A stretch of 64,000 nt of DNA from Gnetum montanum (Eukaryota; Streptophyta; Gnetopsida; Gnetales; Gnetaceae). Location: assembly GCA_015680685.1 (NCBI GenBank), contig MNCI01003108.1, forward strand, positions 22,295 through 86,294. The letters run 5' to 3'. Positions 11,830 to 22,569 of this stretch are shown one piece after another; within the stretch, counting starts at the first letter, position 1; the number at the start of each line of letters is the position of its first letter. The translations under genes were made by a program, and so were the position numbers. The notes under the pieces are model-generated. The model saw only the letters and a list, made by a program, of their open reading frames with translations. It had not been told where the DNA came from and did not search any database.

Positions 11830-12890
11830 ACTACGAGTTCTCCAAGATGCTCATGAGGGTCCTTGTGGGGGTCATTATGCTGGGAGATGAATGGCCATCA
11901 AGATCTTTCTTGCAAGATATTATTAGCCTACATTGTTTTGGGATGCCCATCAATTCATCCAATCTTGTAAGTATTGTCAACGTGATGGGGGAATGACTAC
12001 TAGAATGGAGGGTCCACAATAATGGATCCAACCGTTAGAAATATTCAACATTTCGGGATATGATTTTATGGGGCCAATTACACCAAAGTCCAATGGAAAA
12101 GCTTATATTATTGTTGTTGTTGATTACCTAACAAAATGGTTACAAATAGTTGTTGTTAAGGATTGTACATCATCTACAACTACACAATTTGTTCAACAAC
12201 AAATCATAAACAGGTTTGGTGTGCCACATGCACTTATTTCAAATAATGGTATGCACTTCACAGGTGTAACTTTTCAGAAATTAATGTAACTCTTTGGGTT
12301 TGAACAAAAACTAACAACACCATACCACCCCCAAGTGAATGGTCAAGCAAAAGTCACCAACAGGGAGATTATGAAGATATTGACAAGAACCAATAGCAAG
12401 TTTAGGCGAGACTAGAGCACTAAACTAAACAATGCTCTTTGGGCATACCGCTCTACATGGAAACTCCCTACAAGCTACTCTCCCTATGAGTTAGTGTATG
12501 GTAAATTACCAATGCTTCCCATTCAAACTAAGCTCCATAGACTATCCATGGCATGTGACCTCAACCTTGACCTTGATCTAGCACAAAAACAATGGTTAGT
12601 AACCCTTAACTTGCTGAATAAAAATCGATTAGCTGCCCTATCATCTAATGAATTGCACAAGGCCTTGAATAAACATTGTCATGACCTAAGAATTAGGAAA
12701 CTTAAATATTAGCCAGGAGATAAGGTTCTTTACTGGAATCCCACACATGTGCCACAATGTACTAAACTTCAAACACTGTGGAAAGGACCTTATATTATTT
12801 ATGCAACTTTTCCTTCAGGGGCCATGACAATATACAAACCTGAGAGCCCGAATAAGAAACTTTTGGTCAATGTGCAACAAACCAAACCTT
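11830..12890 (+). pseudogene. E1 integrase, decayed and catalytically altered
   Basis: The zinc finger (HEGPCGGHYAG ... CKYCQRDGG), core (GPITPKSNGKAYIIV from 12074) and GPY/F-type end (LWKGPYIIYATFPSGAM) are recognisable in one frame. The second catalytic Asp is Asn in ISNNGMHF (a GAT to AAT change); the first Asp (VVDYLTKW) and the Glu (TNREI) remain. Stops at 12287, 12410 and 12710 also break it. Confidence 0.85.
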
Positions 12891-14428
12891 TCCAAGATCT
12901 TAGGATAGCTAGTACACATGCTACCTCTCTTGATGGAAAACCCTACTCACTATTTCGGATCTCCTCCTTCCAACTTAGTCGTGGGGAATATGGCCATCTA
13001 TGCTAACCGTTCTAGGCCCTCAGTTCTTTTTCAATTTTTTTTTTTTACACATTTTTTGTTTTACACATTCTTTCAACTTTTCTTATTTTTGTTTTACCCC
13101 ATCGTTCATGTTTTTACTATTTCTTTGTTTGCTTGATTTACTTTTGTTCATCATCTAATAAGTGCTCATGATGGTGGATTGAATTATATCATATTGATTG
13201 CTAATGTTCTATTTTTACCTTTGAATTACGATGCTGATATTAAGGTATAGTTCTTTTAGTAAAATAGGTAATGAGCTCATGTCGTCCACTCATCCATATA
13301 ACTTTATGGTCTCCTTTGTCTTGGAACTGTATAGTCCTCTTTTTCTAAGTAAACTTGTTAATGAATTGGTGGCTGGGTATTTTTCAAACCAAGGAAAGAC
13401 TCAAAGGATGAAAATGGTGTGACTTCAAGGGGATTCGATGCATTGGTGTTGGCCATTCTCTTGGGTGCTTGGATGCTTTTTCTTGGGTTTTCCACCATTC
13501 TGACATTGTTCAAATATCAGGAAGTCGAGTGAATAAAAATAAGTCTTTGCATGGTGTGGTTCTCACACATAAACATCCTTTTAAAAAATGAGAAAANCAG
13601 AGAAGTAGGAAGTGAGAAAGGGCCTTAGTTAGAGGGAANTTCTCTGTCTCGCTCTCCTCAGGATGGTGGTCACTCTTTGTGAAGGAATTCTTGTTACTTC
13701 AAGAGGATGGATTGGCTAGGTGTATTGATGTGAGGTCACTAAATGTGGTTGGTTTGAGTCTGGATTTGGGATGAAGTTCTACTCAGTCATCTTAACCATG
13801 AAATAGACAAGGGGCTTTACACAACTTTGTTCTTGGGATTCCATTCCATTCTCTCCTCTCCATCTTTCTTCCCATTTTCCACCTCATTGCCAGTTTTATC
13901 ATTAGTCTGTTCTGTGTTGATGCATTATTTTCTTTCGTGAATTCTTGTGGGTAAGTTTTTAACTCTTTCTTCAAAATGACATTCCTAGAGACTGCGGACT
14001 CTTTGGTTTGTGGGTTTGTTAGGGCATAAAAGGCATGAGCCTACTTTGGGGAGGACCCACTAGCATTCCTTTTTGGTGAAATTTTTAAGTTCTTTTTCTT
14101 AAACATTTCCTAAAATCAATCATCTCTTGTTTCATCCCCATCCATGACATCCATTTTATTGGCATTGTCGTTGTTATTTTTTCCCACCTTTCTTATTCCT
14201 CATATTTTTCCATCTTATAGTTACCGGAGGTTCGCTCTTAGTCGTGGGGGCCCTGGCACAAATTTTTCAATTTTCTCCATTATACTATTTTTCCTAACCC
14301 CTACACCTTGGGTAGTCACCTATGATAAATCTCCAAACTAATTTCTTCCATAACCACAACTCAACCAATGCGCTTCATATCGAGGTAAGGTATCAATTGC
14401 AGTCTGGTTTATCTATCCCTGCTCATTT
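12891..14428 (+). other. E1 post-integrase region, conserved but non-coding
   Basis: No supported gene. It begins with a purine tract CTTAGTCGTGGGGA (12973-12986) and a T-rich stretch of TTTTACACA units, and has a second tract CTTAGTCGTGGGGG at 14237-14250. Landmarks shared with E2, E3 and E4 include GGGCATAAAAGGCATGAGCC near 14023-14042, a GGGGAGGACCCACT block and GTGTGACTTCAAGGGGAT near 13420. Single Ns at 13597 and 13639 mark uncertain bases. Confidence 0.65.
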
Positions 14429-14662
14429 GTGACTATGTTGTGTGTGCAGATGGCGATCATACAAACAATGGACTGGGCTTGGAGGAAGCACTTAGGATGG
14501 ACTAGAACTAGAGAATTTACGAAAGGAGCAAGTCTAGTGGCGTGGCTATGGATAAACAATGGAAGGTGCAATCTTAGCATTGGTGGCAACACACTTCATT
14601 TTCTTTCTCTCTCTTTCTCTACAAGCTACCAAATAAAGGCTTGGATGTCATTTATATACTAG
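14429..14662 (+). CDS. E1 small conserved post-integrase ORF (77 aa, unknown)
   Basis: The core WRKHLGWTRTREFTKGASLV then AWLWINNGRCNL matches E4 (GWTRARVFTKGTSLVVWLWI, 46870-47055) and more distantly E2 (17413-17646, WRECLEW ... ARLWMDNERRNL). The conserved part follows a TTGTGTGTGCAG, a good splice-acceptor-like sequence at about 14439-14450. It lies about 200 bp before the 3' LTR. It could be an exon of a spliced element transcript or a captured fragment. I do not recognise the family, and coding status rests on cross-copy similarity. Confidence 0.45.
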   Translation: MTMLCVQMAIIQTMDWAWRKHLGWTRTREFTKGASLVAWLWINNGRCNLSIGGNTLHFLSLSFSTSYQIKAWMSFIY

Positions 14663-14842
14663 TGTTCACCAAAATGATTATGAACATTAATGTTATACTA
14701 TGCTTATTGATCCGTTCACTGGGCACGTTGAGTCTATCATCTCATTCCACCATCAGTTGTCAGTTAGTCAATAATCCCATACCTTCCCAATATTTTGTAA
14801 AGAACTTTTTTCTTTTCTTCTATACTTGAGGATGAGTTTTCA

Positions 14843-14858
14843 TTTAGTCGTGGGGGTA
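14843..14858 (+). other. E1 polypurine tract
   Basis: TTTAGTCGTGGGGGTA abuts the 3' LTR start TGATGAGAG. The same tract precedes the 3' LTRs of E3 and E4, and of E2 on the other strand. Confidence 0.8.
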
Positions 14859-15786
14859 TGATGAGAGCAGTTACTCTAATTATTAGAGTGGTTACTCTAG
14901 NNNNNNNNNNNNNNNNNNNNNNNNNNNNNNNNNNNNNNNNNNNNNNNNNNNNNNNNNNNNNNNNNNNNNNNNNNNNNNNNNNNNNNNNNNNNNNNNNNNN
15001 NNNNNNNNNNNNNNNNNNNNNNNNNNNNNNNNNNNNNNNNNNNNNNNNNNNNNNNNNNNNNNNNNNNNNNNNNNNNNNNNNNNNNNNNNNNNNNNNNNNN
15101 NNNNNNNNNNNNNNNNNNNNNNNNNNNNNNNNNNNNNNNNNNNNNNNNNNNNNNNNNNNNNNNNNNNNNNNNNNNNNNNNNNNNNNNNNNNNNNNNNNNN
15201 NNNNNNNNNNNNNNNNNNNNNNNNNNNNNNNNNNNNNNNNNNNNNNNNNNNNNNNNNNNNNNNNNNNNNNNNNNNNNNNNNNNNNNNNNNNNNNNNNNNN
15301 NNNNNNNNNNNNNNNNNNNNNNNNNNNNNNNNNNNNNNNNNNNNNNNNNNNNNNNNNNNNNNNNNNNNNNNNNNNNNNNNNNNNNNNNNNNNNNNNNNNN
15401 NNNNNNNNNNNNNNNNNNNNNNNNNNNNNNNNNNNNNNNNNNNNNNNNNNNNNNNNNNNNNNNNNNNNNNNNNNNNNNTAATGTTAGGATTAGTTAAAGC
15501 CTAGTTAATCAGTAGTTAAGTTAAATTAGTCACTTAGTTATCTCTCTCTCTCTCTCTTCCCTACTAGCGCAGGACATAAAAACATAAAAGCTATAAAAAT
15601 CATATGCCTCAAGCTTACTTAACCATACAATCGTGACATATAGGTAAGCTTGGAAAGACAACAATCAACCAACCCATTGTTGTTCCACAAGGGCGCATAA
15701 GCACTTAATCTTTGGAATTCAACCGAATCTTGCGTGAAATGCTCGTATTCGTATGGTTGAGCATAGGGTTACCTCACCGCTCATCA
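14859..15786 (+). repeat. E1 3' LTR with a 578-base N gap
   Basis: Starts TGATGAGAGCAGTTACTCT (compare the 5' LTR at 5698), then Ns from 14901 to 15478, then resumes at GTTAGGATTAGTTAAAGCC and ends CCGCTCATCA. The gap begins inside the first palindrome unit, which suggests the array blocked assembly. Right target duplication aaagc is at 15787-15791. Confidence 0.9.
14901..15478. other. Assembly gap (578 N)
   Basis: Run of Ns within the E1 3' LTR. Content is unknown; by comparison with the 5' LTR it should hold the rest of U3, R and part of U5. Confidence 0.99.
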
Positions 15787-16402
15787 AAAGCCATGATATC
15801 GAATCCCCAATATCAAGGCACAAGCTACAATGTACAATATCTGATATCGCGAACACATGCAAGCCTATAAATATGACACTTAGATGCACAATCCAAACAA
15901 CAATTTCATTCCATCGTTAGAAAAACTTTGTTAGCTTGTTTTTTTTATTATAGTACTCAGCACGTAGTAGTGTAGGCCTGCAGTCTGGTGTGAAGTGATT
16001 GTACAAAGTCTTTATTTAAGCATCTTGTACTTGGACACAAGTATGAATAGTAATAAAGATCAAGATTACTTTTCACCATTGCAACATCCACTTAGTTTTT
16101 ACTTTTTACTTAGAATAATGTTTACTATTTTTACTTAGTCTACTAATTACTATTTTCTTAGTTATTGTATACTTTCCCATGAACTTTACTTTTACTATTG
16201 TTTAGCAAAATGGATATGATTCCGAGCGTAAAGTGTGATCGTTTGGTAACCTAGTGGTATTATTGCTTGGTTCACCTAGTAGTGAAGTACTTGGTAATCC
16301 TAGTAATGATTACATAAGTCCAAAGACATGTACACAGAGTTAGAAATGGATGTTCCATCACCTAGGCTAGATTAGATTCATTTTCTATTTACTTAGACTT
16401 AG
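15787..16402 (+). repeat. X 3' LTR, segment 2 of 3
   Basis: Continues the X LTR after E1. It has GATATC/AATATC motifs (15796-15850), TATA box TATAAATA at 15866-15873, an R region with TCTTTATTTAAGCATCTTG, AATAAA at 16052-16057, and GTTTGGTAACC-type U5 blocks. It ends in cttag (16398-16402), the left target duplication of E2. Confidence 0.85.
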
Positions 16403-17237
16403 TGATGAGTGGCGAGATACCCCTACACTCAAACATACGAATACAAGCGTAGCACACACGATCCGGTCGAACTCCACAAACTAAGTGCCTACATGTCCCA
16501 TGGAACACTTAGGGTTAATCATTCGTTATCTTCCCAGACTTACTTGTAGTTGTCACAGTGTATGGTTAAGTAAGTCCGAGGTATATGATTTTTATAGCTT
16601 TTATGTGTTTTATCTCCTATGCTAATGAGTTGAATGGTAGAGAGACTAATTACTAATTCTAACTAATGAACTAAGTCTAAATTACCTAGCGTCAACATCC
16701 ATTCCCACTTACCGTACACACCTTGAACCGATGCAACCGCGGCTACCAAATGCTAATCGTTGTTGGGATCACCACGCGTAATGCACGTGCTCAAAGTGGT
16801 CGTACTGAGGCACTTAACTAGGAGAGAAGGGTTGAGAGAGAAAATAGTAAATAATAGATAATAAATAATAGGTAATAAATAACAATAATAAAATCCTATT
16901 CCATGTGCTGCAAGGTTTATCCGGAAAGCTCGTATTTATTTCCATACACAAACTTGTGTTCATGTACAATGTTTGCTCGAATAAAGATTCGTTCACTTTA
17001 GGACTCCTACTACGGGCACATGGAAAATATTCTATCTCTAGAGTGATCAATCTGCCAGAGTTTCCCTACTGTCTAGCCTAGGATGATGAAATAAGGGAGA
17101 GCCGCCTCTCATTTATAGATATGACGGTGCACCGTGATATTGCGTATGCAATATCGCAAGGGAGGACACGATATCGCGAGGGATGCGATATTGCGACGGC
17201 CACGATATCGCGGCCCATGCGATATTGCATCCCATCA
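16403..17237 (-). repeat. E2 3' LTR
   Basis: On the given strand it begins TGATGAGTGGCGAGATACCC and ends CATCCCATCA. Upstream of its TATA box (- strand, near 17114) lie six GATATC/GATATT/AATATC motifs within about 17137-17229. Flanked by target duplication cttag on the left. Confidence 0.9.
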
Positions 17238-17253
17238 TATCCCCATGACTAAA
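17238..17253 (-). other. E2 polypurine tract
   Basis: On the - strand it reads TTTAGTCATGGGGATA and abuts the 3' LTR start TGATGGGATGC. Confidence 0.75.
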
Positions 17254-17412
17254 TGAAAACTCGTCCTTAAGTTCATTATAATAATATCGGGAAGGTATGG
17301 GATTATTGACTCAATGGAAACTAATGGGATGACATGTGAATGGATCATCATTACAAGACTTGACAAAACTAGTGTTCATGACAACAAGGGTGAACACCTT
17401 ATTACATTGACA

Positions 17413-17646
17413 TCAGGCCTTAGTTGGTAGCTGAGAGAGAAAAGACAAAGAAGTGTTGCTACTACCAACTCCAAGATTACGCCTTTCGTTGTCCATCCAT
17501 AAGCGCGCCATCGATCTTGCTCTTTGCAAAGCTGCTTCAGCATCGCTCCATTCCAAGCACTCCCTCCAAATCCGGTCTGTTGTTGCATGATCGCCATCTA
17601 CACACACAACACAGTTTTGTATTAGCAAGGGTAATTGAATCATCAT
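17413..17646 (-). CDS. E2 small conserved post-integrase ORF (77 aa, unknown)
   Basis: Encodes VDGDHATTDRIWRECLEW and then ARSMARLWMDNERRNLG. This aligns by position and pattern (W-R-x-x-L-x-W ... WLWxNNERxN) with the E1 and E4 ORFs. As in E1, a TGTGTGTGTAG acceptor-like sequence precedes the conserved GATGGCGATCAT. An overlapping frame (17376-17597) encodes a 73-residue ORF with a hydrophobic stretch, probably incidental. Unbroken in this copy. Function unknown. Confidence 0.45.
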   Translation of the reverse strand: MMIQLPLLIQNCVVCVDGDHATTDRIWRECLEWSDAEAALQRARSMARLWMDNERRNLGVGSSNTSLSFLSQLPTKA

Positions 17647-17653
17647 GTAATTA

Positions 17654-19300
17654 ATACCTTGCTTCAGTGTAAGTCCATTGGCTGAGTTGTGGTATGGCTG
17701 ATATGGGTATGGAGATATATTAATGATGACTACCGAAGGTGTAGGGGTTAGGAAAAAATCAAAAAAAAATTGGGGCTAGGAGAAAATCGAAAAAATTGGG
17801 CCCCGTACCCCCATGACTAATCGCAAACCTCTGGTAGCGATAGAATGGAGAAAGAATAACAATAAGAAAGATAGATAAAAAGGGATAAATATAACATCGA
17901 TGAAAAGGATGTCTAGATGGAAATGAACAAAATAAAATTAATTGCAAAATGTTAAGGAAAAGAATTTAACGGATGCACCAAATAGGAACATCAGTGGATC
18001 CTCCCCAAAGCAGGCTCATGCCCTTAATGCCCTGACAAACCCACATTCAAAGAGTCTGTAGGCTCTAGGAATGTCATTTGGAACAAGAGTTAAAGTCTTA
18101 ACCATAAGAATTTACCAAAAAGAAAACAATGCATCAACCAAAATATACACTAATGATACAACCGGCAATGAGGTGAATAATGGAGAGAAGTGTGGAGATA
18201 AGAGAATGGAATGGAATCCCAAGAACAAGGTGATGTACAACCCCTTGTGTGTTTCATGATTAATGTGACTTGGCAAATCTCATTCCAACTCCGGCCTCAA
18301 ACCAACCTCATCTAGTGACTTTACATTAATGCATTCAGCTAATCCATAAACTTGAGTAACAAGAATGCCTTCGCCCAAGAGCCACCACCATTCCAACAAA
18401 ACAAGGAGGAGAGAATGGGAAGCGAGAAGGGCCTTCGATAGAGGGAACATTTTTGGTTCCATAACCAGTGCTTGTAGCCCAAGGAATTATTTTGTCTAAG
18501 GGATGTGCTTTGAATTCTCACTTCTTCTTCTTCTTCTTTTGTGTTTTGTGTTTTTATGCATGAGAACCACACCATGCAAAGACTTCTTATTTTTATTGTC
18601 TCACATTTCGATAATTTTGTAACATCGAAACGACAAGAAAACTCAAGAAGAAAACATCCAAGCACCCAAGAGAATGGCCAACACAAATGCATCAAGTTCC
18701 CTTGAAGTCACACCCTTTTCAATCCTTGAGTTCTTCCTTAGTTTGAGAAATGCCCAGTCACCAATTCGTTAAAGTTCTTATTATGAAGGGGACTGTACAT
18801 TTCCAAGCCGAGAGAGACCATAGAAATTGGTGGATGGATGGATGAAGTAAACTCATTGCCTACCATATCAAAAGAAACATACCTTAGTATCAACATCATG
18901 ACTTAAAGGTAAAAACCAAACATTAGCAATCAATATGAAAACAGTTCATACCATCGTGAAGAACACTTATTGGGTGACAAACTTATAAGATGGATCACAC
19001 ACACACACACACACAAAATGAAAAAGTATAACGATGTTGAAAAACAAAAACAAGAAAAGTTTTAGAAATTTGGAAAACAAAAATAAGAAAATTTGAAGAA
19101 AGTTGTAAAACAAAAACAAGAAAAGTTAAAGAAATTGTAAAAAAAAACATGTAAAACAAAAATATGTAAAACAAAAACTTGTAAAACAAAAACATGCAAA
19201 ACAAAAATGTGTAAAACAAAAACTAAAAAGAACTGAGGGCCTCCAATGGTTAGCATAGGTGGCCATCTCCCCCATGACTGAATTGCAAGGGAGAGATCCA
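17654..19300 (-). other. E2 post-integrase region
   Basis: No supported gene. It is homologous to the E1 post-integrase region in reverse, with a purine tract on the - strand at 17803-17825 and another at 19262-19284, and the landmark GCATTAAGGGCATGAGCC (about 18013-18030 on the - strand). An (AC)n microsatellite lies at 18993-19014. Confidence 0.6.
19020..19235 (-). repeat. E2 post-integrase T-rich minisatellite
   Basis: On the - strand, units of about 14-16 bp built on TTTTTGTTTTACAT are repeated at least seven times with drift. The same array follows integrase in E1 (about 13020-13090), E3 (29320-29420) and E4 (45345-45400), so it is a family trait. Confidence 0.7.
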
Positions 19301-19543
19301 AAATAATGAGCGTCTATTTGAATTTCGTAAAAGTGTCGAACTTCTTCCCACTGATGTTCTCAGATTAAGGGGTGGAAGTTGGCAACGCTCATACTCCGAT
19401 GTATCTATGCCTCCATTGTTAACATGAGTTGTACCCCTAATTCATTTTGTGCATATTAAGTTTCTCTTTCTAGTAGCTGTCAACCACGGGGTGTCTACTA
19501 CTAGTGTGGTTGCTACATACAGGCACCTTTAAATTTGTATTTC
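19301..19543 (-). other. E2 deletion junction region
   Basis: On the - strand the protease-RT linker (GGTGCCTGTATGTAGC, compare E1 near 9859) runs through about 200 bp. It passes into sequence matching the end of integrase plus the CAGTCATGGGGGAGATGGCC tract, so RT, RNase H and almost all of integrase are absent. The joining point lies within about 19300-19400. Confidence 0.6.
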
Positions 19544-19990
19544 TTAGGCACACCAATTACATGGAAGAGATGTTGAACATTCTTCCATGTCATCACCCTC
19601 TGAGTCACTATATGTGATGCACGGAACTTTCTTCTTCTCAATCTTTTCATAAATATTTACCTTAGATATCTGCCAGGAAAGATTGCAAATCCCTAGGTAC
19701 ATATCTACTGTACTTAGCCATGGCCTTCCCATTATAATTGGGAAGCCCCCTTCGTTGTTGTTAACCTCTATCACCAGGAAGTCAGCTGGGTAGGACCAAC
19801 CACACACAGTGGTAATAATGTCCTCCACCAATCCCAAGGGAATGGTGATGAACTGGTCTTCCAGCTCTAGTTGAATGTTGCTCTTCTTAAGTTGGGGCAG
19901 GTTCTAGGCTTGATACATCTCTCATGATATTAAATTGACTCTGGAACCTAAGTCAAGAAAAGCCTTATGTGGTTTATTCCCGGTGATTTG
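19544..19990 (-). pseudogene. E2 aspartic protease
   Basis: Active-site stretch FLDLGSRVNLIS (- strand, about 19930-19965), then LELEDQFITIPLGLVED, CGWSYPADFLVIEVNNN and FPIIMGRPWLSTVDMYLG. The D-L-G triplet is the same as in E4. A TGA just after VNLIS and a TAG before NLPQL interrupt it; the part from 19837 to 19544 is open for 97 codons. Function as in E1. Confidence 0.82.
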
Positions 19991-20095
19991 TAGATAGATT
20001 AAGGGGCTTATAGGATCAGTTAGTTTCCTAGGAAGGTGGCCTACCTTGATCCAGTCGGTTACAGTATGCGTTAACATAATTGTATACGTATAGCT

Positions 20096-22534
20096 CTATT
20101 GTTGGACTGAAGGGTGCTCTAAATTGTTAGATGGTGGAGGAGTGTACATGGGCTCAACCGCTTGTTTTTGTAAGAGTTTTTCTGGGCTTCTAGTTCTAAA
20201 GAAAGGTCTTTTCTTTTTACAGTTGTCAGAACCAGTAGTAGGTTGAATATTTATAGCTCTCGCAGCATGACGTTGCTGCGGTTGAGTAGGGAGTTCCCCT
20301 TGCATTGTTGGAGTAGGAGGTGTTATGGGAACTATAGGTGGAAGAGGTACGGATGGAATGGAGGATGGTAAGTATGTGGGGTGCCTCCCAGAGGAGAAGA
20401 AGTCCTCCTAAAGTACTCCTGAACTTGGTAGTGACATTGGGGAGTTGTGTGACTCATAGAGTCACTTGGAGAAACCGACTGCTGCACATAATATCCATAT
20501 GGGTCTGGCTTCCGGTAAGGGTACTGTTGTGTTGGCAGTGGCATCCCCCATGACTGTGGGTACTACCACTGCTGATGATGTCTGATGGGTTGTGGTGGAG
20601 TTCCACTTGGATAGTATGTTAGTGGTTGGTGGAACTACCTTGGGTTACCTTGGGGATAAGGTAACCTTTGGGGTGTTTGCCGTTGGTTGAGTCTTAGGTT
20701 AAGTTCATACATCCCAGACTCCTGTAGATGTGAGATGATTGAACAACATCCCTTGGGATGATCATAATGGCAGATCTCACATCCACCGTTATCATCTGTG
20801 TCTGAATCCATAACTTCATCGGAGATAGTAATTTTCCCCTTACCCTTGTTATGTGCAGGGCCTGAATCTCTCCGCTTTGTCTTACCTTTGTCACTACTTC
20901 GTTCCTTCTTAGACTCCTCTACAATTTTCAAGACATTTTCAAGTCTAGAGTCTAAGGAATCCCACAATTGGTCCATCTTAGCCGATACTTCTGTTGTTAA
21001 TTTTGGATCGGCAAGGTTTTTCTGTTTACCAACTCTTCGAGTGGTGACTCATCCTCCTCATCACAAAATCTTACTCCCTTCTTTTGAAGGGAGGGATCAC
21101 GGTTGTATTCTTCTGCACTCTCTCTTTTTCGTAGCTCACCTTCCTCTTTTGCTACTTGTTCCAACAAGCGATGTACTTCATGGACTCTGAGTTCTGATAG
21201 TCTCCCTTGGGCATAAGTCCCAAGGGTTCTTCTAGTCTCATGCCTTAGCCCATCCACGATGTGGCGAAGTTGATCCCGTTGAGTGTATCCATTGCCCGGG
21301 CAATGATGTAACAATGCGTAGTAGCGGCCCATGGTAGCATCCAAAGGTTCATGAGTACCTTGCTTCCATCCTTGGATCTGCTTACATAAATTAGACACTC
21401 TGGAGTACGTTTGATATTTATCGTTGAAGAGTTCTAACATCATACTCCACCTCCTAATGGTCTCCAGCTCTAAGGACCGATACCAACTCTCTGCTTCCTT
21501 GGTGAGTGTCCTGGAAAACAACTTAAGTTTCTACCACTCGTTTTCTATGTTTTGCAAGGCACAAGCATCATGGAATGCTTGTAAATGATGCTGCAGATCA
21601 GTGTTGTATCCCCCCTCAAATCGTGGGATGTTGTTCATGTCTAAACGCTTGATCCGACTATCTTTTAAATGCCTTGTTGGAATTCTAACTACCTCCATTA
21701 TGTTGAGCATACTTCAAGTTGCAAGTAGGGGCTCGTCATGATCATCTCTTTCATGAAGCCTGTGATGTGTACGTTGTTCCCTACTTTCCCTTCGTCCTTG
21801 CCCTTGTCCTCTCTCTCAACTTTCCCGTCGAGGTCTCTCATTTTGCCTACCTCTATCCTCACCGTTATGTTCATGATGGCTGTGCCCAGATGTGGAAGGA
21901 GAGGGGGAGTGATGAGATGAAGGAGAAGAAGAAGGAGAACCATCGCCATGATGATGTTTCTTGCCTTCTCTTCGGCTGCTACGACCCTGATCGTGGTGAC
22001 GATCTAAGTGCCCGTCCTTATCATGAGTTCTTGTTCCCCCAGTGAACAGCTGGTGTTCACAAGGATTAGAACCAGGGTTGTGTATTGTGGATTGTAGGTT
22101 CTAATACCCCACCTCCTCACCATCGTTAGGAGGGGGAACATTATTTGATAGAGAACCTGTTATGATTGGTTCACCATCTCTGATTTCACTAAGGACGTGC
22201 GGGACCTTCTTGCCCTTCAACAATGTATGTTGGCTCTCCTGCCTAGAGTCCCTCATACGTTGTAAAGCTGTGGGATGGTAATCCCTTATGTCAAAATCAC
22301 CCATAACGTATTCAATGTATAATTCTGTCATGCCAATCTGTGCCAAGGCATGAAGAAGCATGTTTGGGACTACCCGATCCAGAGGTAACACTATGTTACC
22401 ATGCAAGTCTCTCTAGCGCATCTATTCTTCTTGATGGAAGATAAAAGTAAAATTGGGAATATACTCATCAGGATGAGTATATTCCACCCTATATTGCTAA
22501 GGAACTGATGGATTTAGGTTATGTGTTTTTGATT
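20096..22534 (-). pseudogene. E2 gag, partly preserved
   Basis: The N-terminal block (YIPNFTFIFHQEE, then MHGNIVLPLDRVV from 22406) lies next to an N at 22535, where the gag start is lost. A His/Ser/Pro-rich linker follows. The gag core is open for 174 codons (21521-20997: TKEAESWYRSLELETIRRW, IQGWKQGTHEPLDATMGRYY). Next come a charged segment, the zinc knuckle CEICHYDHPKGCC (20743-20781) and a Tyr/Pro-rich tail (20544-20332). It is the best preserved gag core among the interrupted elements. Several stops separate the blocks. Confidence 0.87.
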
Positions 22535-22569
22535 NCCTTGGAGAGAAGAGTCAAATCAAATATACATAT

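Larger units (their letters stand above)
5698..15786 (+). mobile_element. Element E1: complete-structure Athila-like element, coding decayed
   Basis: LTRs are at 5698-6617 and 14859-15786, both starting TGATGAGAG and ending CTCATCA. The primer site is at 6619-6636 and the polypurine tract at 14843-14858. Domain order is gag, protease, reverse transcriptase, RNase H, integrase, which is Ty3/gypsy order. The 5-bp duplication is gaagc/aaagc (one change) inside the X LTR. The last about 200 bp of the two LTRs differ at roughly 20 sites, so the insertion is old. From about 7885 to 13006 gag-pol stays in one frame with stops only; one 1-nt frameshift lies near 7885. Confidence 0.92.

Noticed and set aside
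1-15786. Tandem LTR-interior-LTR-interior-LTR structure sharing the LTR at 5647-6617
   Set aside because: Two LTR starts are present (5647 and 5698), the 51 bp between them belong to X, and gaagc/aaagc flank E1, so E1 is inserted in the X LTR.
22536-22569. Novel primer site in E2
   Set aside because: The 34 bp next to the LTR do not match a tRNA end I recognise and abut an N; loss of the leader in assembly is simpler.
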